64,000 bases of DNA from Pleodorina starrii (taxonomy: Eukaryota; Chlorophyta; Chlorophyceae; Chlamydomonadales; Volvocaceae), in NCBI GenBank assembly GCA_030267565.1, contig BRXU01000037.1:965001-1029000 (forward strand). The letters are read 5' to 3'. The notes beneath the pieces were generated by a model. That model ran no database searches and had not been told where the DNA came from. It saw nothing but the letters and a program-made list of their open reading frames with translations. This document shows, piece by piece, positions 25,401-37,400 of the stretch (position 1 is the first letter of the stretch; the number at the start of each line of letters is the position of its first letter). The position numbers and the translations under genes were made by a program.

Positions 25401-28400
25401 ATGTACCTGGAGGGTCTAGTCGCCGCCAACGTCAGCCGTGTCGTACACTACAGCAGCATCACCGCCTACACCAAGCACGGCAGCTGGGGCCTTATGGAGG
25501 CGCAGGACCAGGACCCCGACGAGGCGCCCAAGTACCAGGTGAGTGGATGCGTGCGCGCGTGCGTGCGTGGCCGCGTGAAAAACCAACCGTGCGTGCGTAT
25601 ACACACGCGCCTCACTCGTGCATGGCTGGGTGGTGGTGTGCAAGCCATCCCCCCACCCCGCTGCCCTTCGGTGCGGCTCCATGAAGGTGCGCTCCTTCCT
25701 GGGTAGATTTCGGCATTGTGCACAGGTGAGTGCATATTTTGTCGGGTCATGTTGTCGGGGGGGGGGGGCTCGTGCCGTTCTTGTGCTGTTGCTCGTACTC
25801 GTCCGTCAAGGTTGGTTTGGCGGCGACGCGGTCGCTGCGTTTCCAGTCTTGATAGGGTTACCGGTACGTTCAAGAAGTATTTCGCGCCGACGCCGTCTCC
25901 GTCCCTTGAGTGCGGTACATTTTCCCTTACTATCCGCCTCTATTCCCCCCCCTCCTTGCTCCCCCCCCCACTGGTTCACTCGCTCGCTCCTTCCCTGCAT
26001 CACGTGTTGATTTGCCCTCCCGGCCCCCGGTCCACTCCGCGCCCTTAAAGCCCCCACCAGTGTTCGGTTTATAACCTCCGGACTCGCTGCCGTACACTAC
26101 GCAGGGCCTGATGTCGTACCTCAACGCTACCCTGACATGCGCGCTGCCGGCGCCGCCCAACGCCTCTACCTGCCCCGGACAAGGATGCAGCGGCAACGGG
26201 CAATGTCTGGCCAACGGCCGATGTTCGTGCTACAGCGGGTTCAGCGGTGACGACTGCAGCAACGTCAGCTACGTGGAGGTGGTCCAGTGCGGATACAAGT
26301 GCGTGCAGCTACTGGTGGGGGCGCCGGAGGGGGCCTAGGCGCTGCGTTTGAGCGATGCTGCGGAAGCTCCCGACAAAGGCCACGTACTGGCTCGACATGC
26401 TGTTATCAGTCCGTCGCATGTTGCTTTGCATGTGTGCGGTCTCGCTTGCTGAGTCGTGGGTCCATCGTTTTCTTATTCGCCGCAGGTGCACCTTTGACCA
26501 GGGCTGGTGCAATGTGAGCACCGTCCGCAAGAAGACCCGCACCTGGTCCTGCACCTGCAAGCCCGGCATCACCGGACTCACATGCGGCATCGTGGCCTGC
26601 CCCAACGACTGCAGCTGGAATGGTGCGGCCGGGGGGGGAGCGAGTGTGTGCGTGTCCACGTGCGTGCGGGCCGGCCCCGCGCGGCTCGCCTGGGTAGTCA
26701 GTACTACCTCGCTGACTGGTTTGCTGGTTGGTGGGCTGACGGGTTGGTTGGCCCGGACATGGTCCGTCGTTGGTAGCAACAGCAACAGGTCATGCTGCCG
26801 CGACAGCGTTCTGCCATGCCGCCATCCACCGGCAGGCGGTAGGGGCAGGCTGTACTGTACGGGATCCCTGTGTTTTGCAGAGGAGAAAATACGAATGGGC
26901 CCATTCACGCCGCGCCACACCGCTTTCGCACGCCTCTGCACCTCTGCGCACGCAGGCGAGTGTCTGGACCAGGGCATCTGCGCATGCTACCCGGGCTACC
27001 AGGGACCCGACTGCGGCATCGATTGCGGATGCGGAGGCCACGGCCGCTGCGCCGAAAGCAGCACCAGTAACAGCACCAGCAGCGACACGGCCGCCAGCTG
27101 CATCTGCGACATGGGTTGGCGGCTGGGGCCCAGCGGCAAGTGCGACACGTGGGACTGCAGGCGAGTGGCGGCAGCAGGAACGCAGGAGGCGGCCTGGAGG
27201 CAGTAGTGGGGTGGCTCTGTTACTCCACATCGGGAGAGAGGGGAGGCGCGCACGTGCACGAGCACTGCTGCGAAGATGGTCCCTCCCCAGGCTGAGGGAG
27301 CGCAGCCCTCAGGCGCACACACACACACACTAAGGTGCTTATGGCACTTCGGGTTGTGGAGCATGTGATGCCCCACGCACATGCCCAAGAAAACAAAACT
27401 TACATGTCGAGATGTCGCCCACAACACACCGACCCCGCCCGAGCTCTTGCTGCCCGCCTGCCTGCCTGCCTGCCTGCCTGTGTGCCTGCCTGCTGCCCGC
27501 GCACTGGGTGATGTCTGTCGAGTGGAGCCGCAGGGGATGCGCGCGGAACACCAGCTGCGCGGGGCCCGGCGAGTGCGGCTGTACGGAAACGTGCGTGTAC
27601 GGCACCTGCTTTCACGGCACTTGCCGCTGCTGGGCCGGCTACGGCGGCCCGTCCTGCAACGTCAGTGACGCGGAGGCGGAGGGTTTAGGCTTCCCGCGCC
27701 ACGACTTTGTGCCGCGACTAAACCGTGGCTCGCTGGCGGGCATCAACCTGGGCGGTACGTCGTACTGGCGTACGGAATGGATCTGGATCGATGTCATGAA
27801 GAGCAGCAGCGGCTGGATGACCACGTACGCACTCGACACGTGAGAGACCTCGGAGGGGGGTGGGGGGGGGGTAATAAGAACGGTCCGGGGCGAGGGAACG
27901 CATCGCAGTTACCTGGGATATTACCTGAGGATTACCTGATATCTCCAGCAGAAGTAAAACGAGCGCGCGGCCGCGTCGCCGCCGACCAACCCCAGACAGA
28001 CCAGCACACGACAGCACGACACCAACACAGACAAACAGCCCGGACATCACAAAAAGAACGATGGATTACTCACCTGCGCTCAGTGGAGGAAAGGAATCGG
28101 AAAGAAGCGAAGGAAAGGGCGTGAGTAACGGCAATGGGCAACGGCAATGTCAGCGAAGCAAGGAGCGAGCAGGCAGGCAAGACACACGGAAACCCACGAA
28201 CGAGCTGGGGCGGCGACGCGGCGCAAAAGAGGGCGGGATGGGAGAGCGGGGCACAGAAGAAAGGGATACGGAAGGGCAAAATGTACGACGGCAGGGCGGC
28301 GAAAGGCAGACAAGAAAGGGCAAAGGGAAAGAGAACGGCAAGGAGAACGGCAAAGGGACAGCGACTGGATGCGGGGAGAGGGGGCATGAGGGCATGGGCG

Positions 28401-31400
28401 AGGTCGAAGAGAGGGGAAGAACGACGGCAGGATGGAAGGGGCGGAGGCGATGCGATGCCGGCTGGCGAAGGTGGAAGGTGGGGGGGGGGGTAAAGGGGGG
28501 AATGTCAAGGGCGGGACCGCGCGGTTCGCTTGCGTTAATCGAATGCTGTGGTCGTCTGCTGCCGTATTTGGCGGCTGCCGTACGTAGTGACACGGCTGTA
28601 CGGCAGCCGGAGGATCGCGCGCTCTCGCTCGTTGGTTGCGCGCTCTCCGAATGCTCCAGCCAGCTTCGTTATCGCTGCCGATGCGTAAGAAGGGGGCGGA
28701 CGGCGCTTGCGGACCCTGCGCTCCTCGATAAATCCAGGTGTCTCCCCCACGTTCCCCAATCGCCCCCTAATCGGGGTGACAGTAAGTAGCGATGAGGGGT
28801 TGCCAAGACCAGTTGATGGGCTCCGTGGAGGTGGTAGAAGTGGTGGTAGAATTGCGACGATGACCCCCAAGGGGCCCGAAGGCCGACCAATACGAACACG
28901 ACTGTGGGTGCGGTTGCAGCAAGACAGCCACCCGGAGGGGAAGGGTGCCGCGCAGAATGGAATGGAACCCAGCTCCCCACATGCAACGTGCGAGCGCAGC
29001 CAAATCGAACAGTTGTCATGGACATGAAATCAAACAAGCAGAAATAAAACCACGGCGCGGCAAAGAAGTCAGCTGACCCGAAGTCGAGGGCGGGAAGCAT
29101 GGAGCGAACGGGGGGGGGGGGGTAAAAAAAATGATACCGCAGCGGAGACGGAGGGGGGGGGGGGCGGTTGGGAAATGCAGAGCAAGGGAGCCACCTGCCG
29201 CTCCCTGGTGTCCCCTCCCTCTGTGTGTGCCCCCTCGCTCAGATCTGTGGAGGTCAAGTTTGACACGGGGGTTCCCCTGGAGCTGCGACCCGACGGATAC
29301 CCCGCCCGCCTGCCCCCCGGAGTCATCGCTCACAAGCTGCTGCAGCGGGACCAGCTGCGGCACACCTGGCCGGGGCGGTACGTCGTACTGTACGACGGAG
29401 ATGGACGACTGAACTTCGAGTACGACGCCAGGGTCGCCAGTAGGTGGGTGCGTGTGGATGGGTTTGGGCAGGGGTGGGGGGCTGGGCGGGGAGGGGGCAG
29501 AGCACGGCGAGGTGCTTCGCGTCAGCCTGGCGTGCTTGCCACAGCAGCAGCAGCCAAACCTCGATTGCGCTCTCTGGCGCTGTTGATTTTGCTATTGGCA
29601 CTGTGGTGTGTTTTGCCCTTGCGACATATTTTCACAACTGTCTGTCTGATTATTAAGAGGCAACGCGTACCTGGGGGGGTGAAGTTGGATGGGCGCGGAG
29701 CAGCAACGCGAGTGCGTGCAGTACGGAAGTACGTACGTACGTCCGTACGTACGGTGTTTCAAGGCATGGCACCCAACGCTGCTTCACTGCTGTTGGGGGT
29801 CTCTTCGTTCTGAGCCCGGAGGGTGGCGCTCCTTCCGGGGGAGGGAGCGCAAGCCAAGACACATACACTCGGGGACCATGGCCAAGCTCGGCACGTCAGC
29901 CGTCAACCGTCAACCGATGCAGTGCGAGGCCCGGGAAAACATGAACGAGGGTCGTGTCGAGGCCATTGCTACCAGTAGACATTGTTTTTTTCTAAAATGC
30001 CTTCATACACATGTCTTTTATTTCATTCAATCCTGTCTTTCCCCACGTGTTGATTACGTTTTGCCTGCCGCTGTTGCCGCTGCCGGTGCGGCACAGGGCC
30101 AAGGGCCGGCTGGAGATCATCTTCCGCCCCACCGCCGACCTCGCCTGTGCCGCCACCGGTGCGGCCTACTGCGGCGACAACGGCATCCGCCTGGCGCTCA
30201 CCGCCACCAACCCAGCTAACCCGCTGCGCAACATCCGGATAGTGCCCACCGCTGAGGGCCCGGCGGCCTCCGCGGGTGGCGCGGGCGCGGGCGGCGCGTG
30301 GGAGTCGCGGACAGAGCGGGCGCCCTTCCACCCCTGGTTCCTCAAGGTTGGTTGGAAGGCGCGTGAGGGGGCTGGCTGGCTGGCTAGCTGGATGGATGGA
30401 TGGATGGCAGGGTGCCCTGGCTCGGTGACTGGAAGCAGCAGAGGCGAATTGTCGTACTGCTGGATAGCGCCGAAAACAGAAGCCGTGCGTGCGTGTCGCT
30501 GTCGCTGTAACAGCTGTACCAGCCGCAACATCCGTGTGTAAGGCGGGTAAGGCCCAACCACTTGGACCACCCGAGGCAGCCGATGAGCGCGTCTTCTCGT
30601 GTGGGCCAACCCAGCCACAAGAACAACGAGGAAGCGCCCCAACAGTTCCGTGCCAGCGCCTGCTCGCACGCCTAGCGGTGTGCATGTGTATGCATGGTCG
30701 GCACCGCTTTGGCCCCATGGAGGGAGGGACAGTGCACAGGAGGGAGGACAGCGCCATCGGTGCACTCCCTCCCTCCCTCCCTCCCTCCCTCCCTCCCTCC
30801 CTCCCTCCCTCCCTCCCTCCCTCCCTCCCTCCCTCCCTCCCTCCCTCCCTCCCTCCCTCCCTCCCTCCCTCCCTCCCTCCCTCCCTCCCTCCCTCCCTCC
30901 CTCCCTCCCTCCCTCCCTCCCTCCCTCCCTCCCTCCCTCCCTCCCTCCCTCCCTCCCTCCCTCCCTCCCTCCCTCCCTCCCTCCCTCCCTCCCTCCCTCC
31001 CTCCCTCCCTCCCTCCCTCCCTCCCTCCCTCCCTCCCTCCCTCCCTCCCTCCCTCCCTCCCTCCCTCCCTCCCTCCCTCCCTCCCTCCCTCCCTCCCTCC
31101 CTCCCTCCCTCCCTCCCTCCCTCCCTCCCTCCCTCCCTCCCTCCCTCCCTCCCTCCCTCCCTCCCTCCCTCCCTCCCTCCCTCCCTCCCTCCCTCCCTCC
31201 CTCCCTCCCTCCCTCCCTCCCTCCCTCCCTCCCTCCCTCCCTCCCTCCCTCCCTCCCTCCCTCCCTCCCTCCCTCCCTCCCTCCCTCCCTCCCTCCCTCC
31301 CTCCCTCCCTCCCTCCCTCCCTCCCTCCCTCCCTCCCTCCCTCCCTCCCTCCCTCCCTCCCTCCCTCCCTCCCTCCCTCCCTCCCTCCCTCCCTCCCTCC

Positions 31401-34400
31401 CTCCCTCCCTCCCTCCCTCCCTCCCTCCCTCCCTCCCTCCCTCCCTCCCTCCCTCCCTCCCTCCCTCCCTCCCTCCCTCCCTCCCTCCCTCCCTCCCTCC
31501 CTCCCTCCCTCCCTCCCTCCCTCCCTCCCTCCCTCCCTCCCTCCCTCCCTCCCTCCCTCCCTCCCTCCCTCCCTCCCTCCCTCCCTCCCTCCCTCCCTCC
31601 CTCCCTCCCTCCCTCCCTCCCTCCCTCCCTCCCTCCCTCCCTCCCTCCCTCCCTCCCTCCCTCCCTCCCTCCCTCCCTCCCTCCCTCCCTCCCTCCCTCC
31701 CTCCTCCCTCCCTCCCTCCCTCCCTCCCTCCCTCCCTCCCTCCCTCCCTCCCTCCCTCCCTCCCTCCCTCCCTCCCTCCCTCCCTCCCTCCCTCCCTCCC
31801 TCCCTCCCTCCCTCCCTCCCTCCCTCCCTCCCTCCCTCCCTCCCTCCCTCCCTCCCTCCCTCCCTCCCTCCCTCCCTCCCTCCCTCCCTCCCTTCCTTCC
31901 TTCCTTCCTTCCTTCCTTCCTTCCTTCCTTCCTTCCTTCCTTCCTTCCTTCCTTCCTTCCTTCCTTCCTTCCTTCCTTCCTTCCTTCCGCACGTTGCCGA
32001 ACAGGTGCACACGCGCGCACTCAGACACGCAAGAGGGCACAAAACGCACAGACACACCACACTGCCCCCCGAATGCCCTTGCTTGCCATTGCCCGCGAGC
32101 GCATTCAGAGTGTGGCCCGCTACCACGTCATCCGCTTCATGGGCCTCATGGACACCAACGGCGACAGCGGGGGGGCGGCCGTGCTGGCGGGCAATCTCAC
32201 CGGATGGGAGGCGCGCAGGAAGCCGGACGCTGATACGCAGGTGAATGATGCGGTAGCTGCGGTGCTGGTTGGCTGTTGGTTGGTTACTTACGCCCTCCTC
32301 TTTTATCCACGCAGGCTGGCCCTGGCGGCATTGCGCTCGAGTACATTGTGCAGCTGTGCAACCTGCTGGGCGCCGACCCGTGGGTCAATGTGCACCACCT
32401 GGCGGACGACGCCTACGTCACCTCCATGGCCACCCTGATGCGCGACACGCTGCGCCCCGATGTCAAGATCTACGTGGAGCACTCGAACGAGGTGAGGTGC
32501 CAGGGTGCCTGCGTGCGTGCTTGCCTGACGAGCGAGCGGGTGAGCCAGCGAGCGAGTGAGCCAGCAAGGGGGTGAGCCAGCGAGGGGGTGAGCCAGCGAG
32601 TGAGGACGTATCCGCGGGCGATCTGAGTGCGTGGAGAGTGGCGCACGTTGGGTGGGCCATGCGGGGGACAGGTGGGCGTGCACGTGTTGAGGGCCCCGAA
32701 GGCCACACAACAATGCTGTCATAGCATTGTGCGGGCCGCACGGTGCGTGGTGCGCGGCACATTGTGCACATTGTGCATGAAGTGTCAAACAGCGAACGAG
32801 CAGGCCTGACGTTGACGTCCTGACTGACTGACTGAGCGCAAGCGAGCGATGAGAGTTTCGCCCGAGCCCGCCCTTGCTCGGCCCACCTCAGCTGCCTGCT
32901 GCTGCCCACCCTGTCGACCCACCCGCCCACCCTCCCTCCCTCCGCATACACCTTGGATACACATATATACATACATGCGGAGGACGGGCGGGCAGGCGGG
33001 TGGATCCTCTGTAACATGATTCATCCACAACATCTTATCCTTCATGCCGCTTCACATTTCCGCATCCCGACACGTTCGCCGTTCCACTCTCGCCACCCAC
33101 CCACTCACCCACCTACTCACCCCCCCTACCCCGCGCGCAGGTCTGGAACGGTTTGTTCCCTCAGGCCCAGTACGCTCGCGCCACCGGTCTGTCGCTCAAT
33201 CTGTCCACCGACGCCACCAAGGCAGGCTACCGCTACCATGCACTGCGCACCGCCCAGATTGCCAGCACCTTCAGAAGCGTGTTCGCCTCGGCGCCGGGCG
33301 GCGGTGCGGCGCGTGTCAGGGTGGTTCTGGGCGGCTGGACCACCCTGTGCGGCACCAACAACAGCGGCTGCGGGGCGGTGGTGCTGAACGAGACGCTGGG
33401 CTGGGGAGCCAGCTATCTGCAGCAGCTCGCCCTGGGGGGTGCGGCGCTGCAGCAGCAGCAGCAGGCCCGGATCAACGTTTCGCTCGCAAAGGTGCGTGCG
33501 TGCGCGCGTGGGTGGGTGGGTGGGGTTTGTGGCAGTAGCCTAGTGGCGTAGTAACAGTCTACAGGCGTAGTAAGAAATCCATTTCTCGGTCAATCGCTTT
33601 ATCCTATCGGCGGAGAGCTTGTATTCGGGGTTGGGTCAACGATCATTGTCCGGGTGGCAAGATGACAATACGACAACAGATTGACATACCACCATGACCA
33701 TTGCGCCATAACCCGGAACGCGGAAGCCCTTCTTGATTGGGCGTTGCCTGGCAGGTGCCTGTGTATCGTAGCAAGCGCGCGACGCGGCTGTATAGCTTGC
33801 CGTCCAAGAGCGGTCGTACCGGTACACGGCCTATCCCCGACACATGTCAGCTATTGCTCATGTTTGCTCCTCCTCCTCCTCCTCTGTTGGGTGTTGGGGC
33901 AGCTTATTTTGGGTATGTAGGTGTCCCTCTCCCACTTTATCACTTCCCTGCCCTGCCCTGTGTCCCCGCTCGATCGCTCCGCACGGCACGGCAATCCCCT
34001 TTGGTGCTCCGCAGCCGGATTACTATGGCGTCACTGGCTACTGGGGCTGCGATCTGGGGCTGAACGGCGCAGTGGAGGTCGGGATGAGCGTCGACGCAAT
34101 GATTGCCAAATGCAACACGACACTGAACGCGACCGAGGCGGCGGCCAGGGCGGTGGTGGCGGCGGCGGCGCGGTACGGCGTTCCGCTCATCTTGTACGAG
34201 GCGGGCCCCTCCATCGTCGAGTCGTCGGCCATCCACACCGGCTCGACGACCGTCGGCCTGGCGGCCAAGTTCATGGACGTCAACCGCCACCCGGCGATGT
34301 ACGGACTGTACGGCGCCTACCTGGAGGCGTTCCGGCGGGCGGGGCTGGTGGGCGAGGGCCGGCCCTGGATGCAGTTTGTGTCCACGGGCGCCTTCACAAA

Positions 34401-37400
34401 GTACGGCAGTTGGGGCCTTCAGGTGAGCGGCGAGGCCTCGTCATCGTACGGGATAGGGGGGGCGCCTTCACTAAGTACGGCAGTGCAGCGCACGGCAGGC
34501 AGTTGATTTGGGCGGTTGAAGTGGCACTAATGGGTTGCGTCAATTGGCGATGAGGACGGGAGGCCGCGGCGGGTGCGGGGTGGAGGACGGAGGGAGGCCT
34601 CTCCCCCCGACGGGAGGGCGGGCGGGCGGGTGGGTGGTTGGGTGAACCCCCGGGGGGCCACAATCGGCGAAACGTGACTTGGGGCACTTGCGGGGCGATT
34701 GCACCGTAACCTGGGGATGTCCGAAACCTGGGAACGAGGTTTGCCCAATGGAAGTGAGCGGCCTCTGCGATAAGGCGGAAACTCTGGGGCAGGGCTTCGC
34801 GCACCTGCGACCACATGAATGGTAGTTGTTCGCCATATCCGACCAGATAGGGATTCGCCATCGCGCTCTCAAAGCTTTACATGGATGGTCCTCACACCAG
34901 AGTCCCGTGAACGGTACGATGGATGACAGAAACGACACGAGTGCCCTGATTGGGTAAAGAGCAGAAGATCCGTCCACAGTTGGCGACAACGGAGCGGCAG
35001 ACGCCCCCCCGCACCCCTTGTCGTCGCCCTCGCCTCTGTCCTGTACATGTTTCCACCCCGCCCCGCCCCGACCGACCGCCGTCGCTCCTCATGAAACCCA
35101 CTCGCCCGCGCACCACTCGCCCGCCCTCCCCACTCTCAGGACCGGGTGGTTCTCGACCGCCACCTCTCAACCACTGCGGCATCGTTCACCGTCACCCCAC
35201 TCTCCCCCCCCCCCCCCACACACACACCCACTCCACGCCGCAGGAGTACACGGGACAGCCCCTGTCCACGGCCCCCAAGTACCGGGCGCTCATGGACTGG
35301 CTGGATGCCCAGGTCCGTATGTGTACGAACGTAGCGGGCGCGCGGTCCGTATCTCCGTGTGGTATATGTGGAGTAAGGAAAGGTAACCCGAGGCTCGCTC
35401 GCTCGCAGGTGGCGGGTCCCTCCCTCCAGGTGCTCCCGAACTGGACAGACATCAAACACACACATTCATGCGCTTGTGTATGCGTGTGTGTGCAGGTAAA
35501 CCTCACCGCCGCCGGCAATGTCAGCGCGGGCAACGCCACCGCCGCCGGGGGGCCCCCGCCCAACACGACGGCCCCGCCCCCCGCTGCCCCGCCATCACCG
35601 CCTCCTCGCCGGCCGCTGTGCATGCACCTGTCGACACACGGCGGCCCGGCGGCGGGAATATCGGGCACCGCTGGTGGCGGCGGCGTGTCCCTGGGCGAGG
35701 GGCTGCTGGCGGGGCCGCCGGCCGTGTCCCTGCCCGCTGCGGGTCAGGTCGTGCTGCAGGTAGGTGGCATGTGAGGCGATTGATCGATCGATCGGCTGGC
35801 TGGGTGGCTGGCTGGCTGGCTGGCTGGGGGGACGGCGCACATGATGAGCGCAGCTGATCCCTGCAGTGCGTGGTGCTAGCTAGTGAGTGAGGGAGTGCGC
35901 ATAACTGGTTTAATGGGGGAGGGGAGGGGGGTTCAGCGCGGACTTCACCACAAAGTGATGCTTGCAGGAGGCGCTGCGCCAAGTCCTGCGCCAAGCCCCT
36001 AGCCCCGCTGACACTTTCCTCTGGACGCCCTGTGCTGTCCCGCCACGTACATGTATAATCGCCGGACGGACCGCCGATACCCGAACCCGAACAAACCCAA
36101 ACACACACCAAGTCCTGGCCGGCCCCCATCTGCGCCCGTGCTGGTCTCATTCCGCAAACCACGCCGGCAATGCTACTCGCTACCTACCTATCGCCGCGCG
36201 TGTGTGTGTGTGTGTCCCGTGTCCGGCTTCCAGGGCACCATCGCCCCCATCCGCTGGTCAACGGTGGGCTGGGCGCCCGGCGCGCTTCCGCCCGGCTTCG
36301 AGATCAGCCTGTGGTGCGGCTCATGGGGTCCCCAGTGCCCCCCTGCCTGCCTGCCGGGGGGGCCTTGATGGATTGCAAGCGCGAGCATAGCTACAGCGGA
36401 TCTGTGTCTGTGGGGCCGCCGGCTGGGACTGTGTACTCTTTGCTGTTGGGCGTGTTGGTGTCTACATACCCGTACATGCCCGTGTGGCCTTGGGCCGAGT
36501 CCCTCGTGTCCCACTCGAGTACACCGCACCGCGCCGCCAGCTGGAGGGAGGGAGGGCAACAGTGCATCCGTACGCACCCGCCGTACGCACCCGCCGTACG
36601 CATCTGTTCGCCGTACGCAGGTACCTGACCGACTGCTCCTCCGACCCGCCTGCTGGGGCCACTCAGCGCGAGCAGCAGAAGGCCGCCTCTGAGGCCATCT
36701 CGGTGCTTCCCGCCCCCGCCCCCACCACCCCGGGGGAGCTGGACGTGTACGTGCCGCGTGCGTTCGAGGACGCGGGCCTGGCTGCCGCAGTGGCGGTCGC
36801 TGAGTCACACAAGCAGCAGCTGTGGGGCCGGCGGCTGCCGCGCTTCTTCCTGCGGCTCCGTGACGACGTCTCCACCAACTACTCGGAGCCCTTTGACATC
36901 TCACCCGGGGTCGAGTACGCGCCGGGTGAGGCACGCGGCTTGGGTACGAATGATAGTGGGTGGTTTCGTAGCCGGCTCGACCTTTCTACCCCACCCGGCT
37001 CACGAAGCCTAGGTTCGTTCGTTGCTGCGACTCTTCTCCCACTGCCCTCCAAAGCAATCCGTCGCCGCACCTTCTCCAGCGCGTTTCCCTCTCTTGCCCG
37101 TGCACCAACAACGGGTGTGCTTAGCTGGCTATGCTATAGCTCTTGCCGACCGATGTTGTGTCGTCTCCTCTCCTCTCCTCTCCTCTCCTCGCGGCAGCAT
37201 CGCGTGGGCCATGTCGGGTGGCACATGGGCTGCCAGTTTGATACATAGGTCCATAGGTTGTTGCAACGCCAACAGAGTTGTTCCTGCGTGTTGCTGATGT
37301 ACGATGTATGATGACCTCCTGCCTGTCCGCCGCAGGCAACTGGAGCGGCTGCAACTGCTCCGCCAATGAACCCAATGCGTCAATGTCCATCGAGCGCCGC

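Larger units (their letters stand above)
18248..26131 (+). other. Module 2 of the giant protein: GH-A-like, catalytic pair present
   Basis: Exons: end of 17676-18362, then 18681-18790, 18990-19044, 19130-19258, 19815-20040, 20361-20635, 21053-21327, 21671-21799, 25365-25538 and the start of 26105-26298. The acid/base candidate is Asn961-Glu962 in VEYGNELWHTGFP (20542-20547). The nucleophile candidate is Glu1109 in LLAYEAGTSM (21746-21748). An Asn-Glu pair followed about 100-180 residues later by a second Glu is the clan GH-A pattern. The VEY-NE-W-F-Q/G-RYA region resembles uncharacterised bacterial proteins often labelled cellulose-binding or glycosidase-like; that comparison is from memory. 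The 55-nt exon 18990-19044 is supported because its IAHK motif lies exactly as far before Tyr-Asp-Gly as in module 3. Confidence 0.78.

Noticed and set aside
28061..28789. Coding frame in intron 23
   Set aside because: It has Lys/Arg/Gly-rich random composition, no homologous segment in the other two modules, and would break the exon 23 to exon 24 join, which aligns well with modules 1 and 2.
30489..32438. Very long frames on both strands through the CCCT tract (Pro-Pro-Ser-Leu or Arg-Glu-Gly-Gly polymers)
   Set aside because: They are produced by the tetranucleotide repeat, which has no stop codons in any frame. The tract lies between phase-matched exons 25 and 26.
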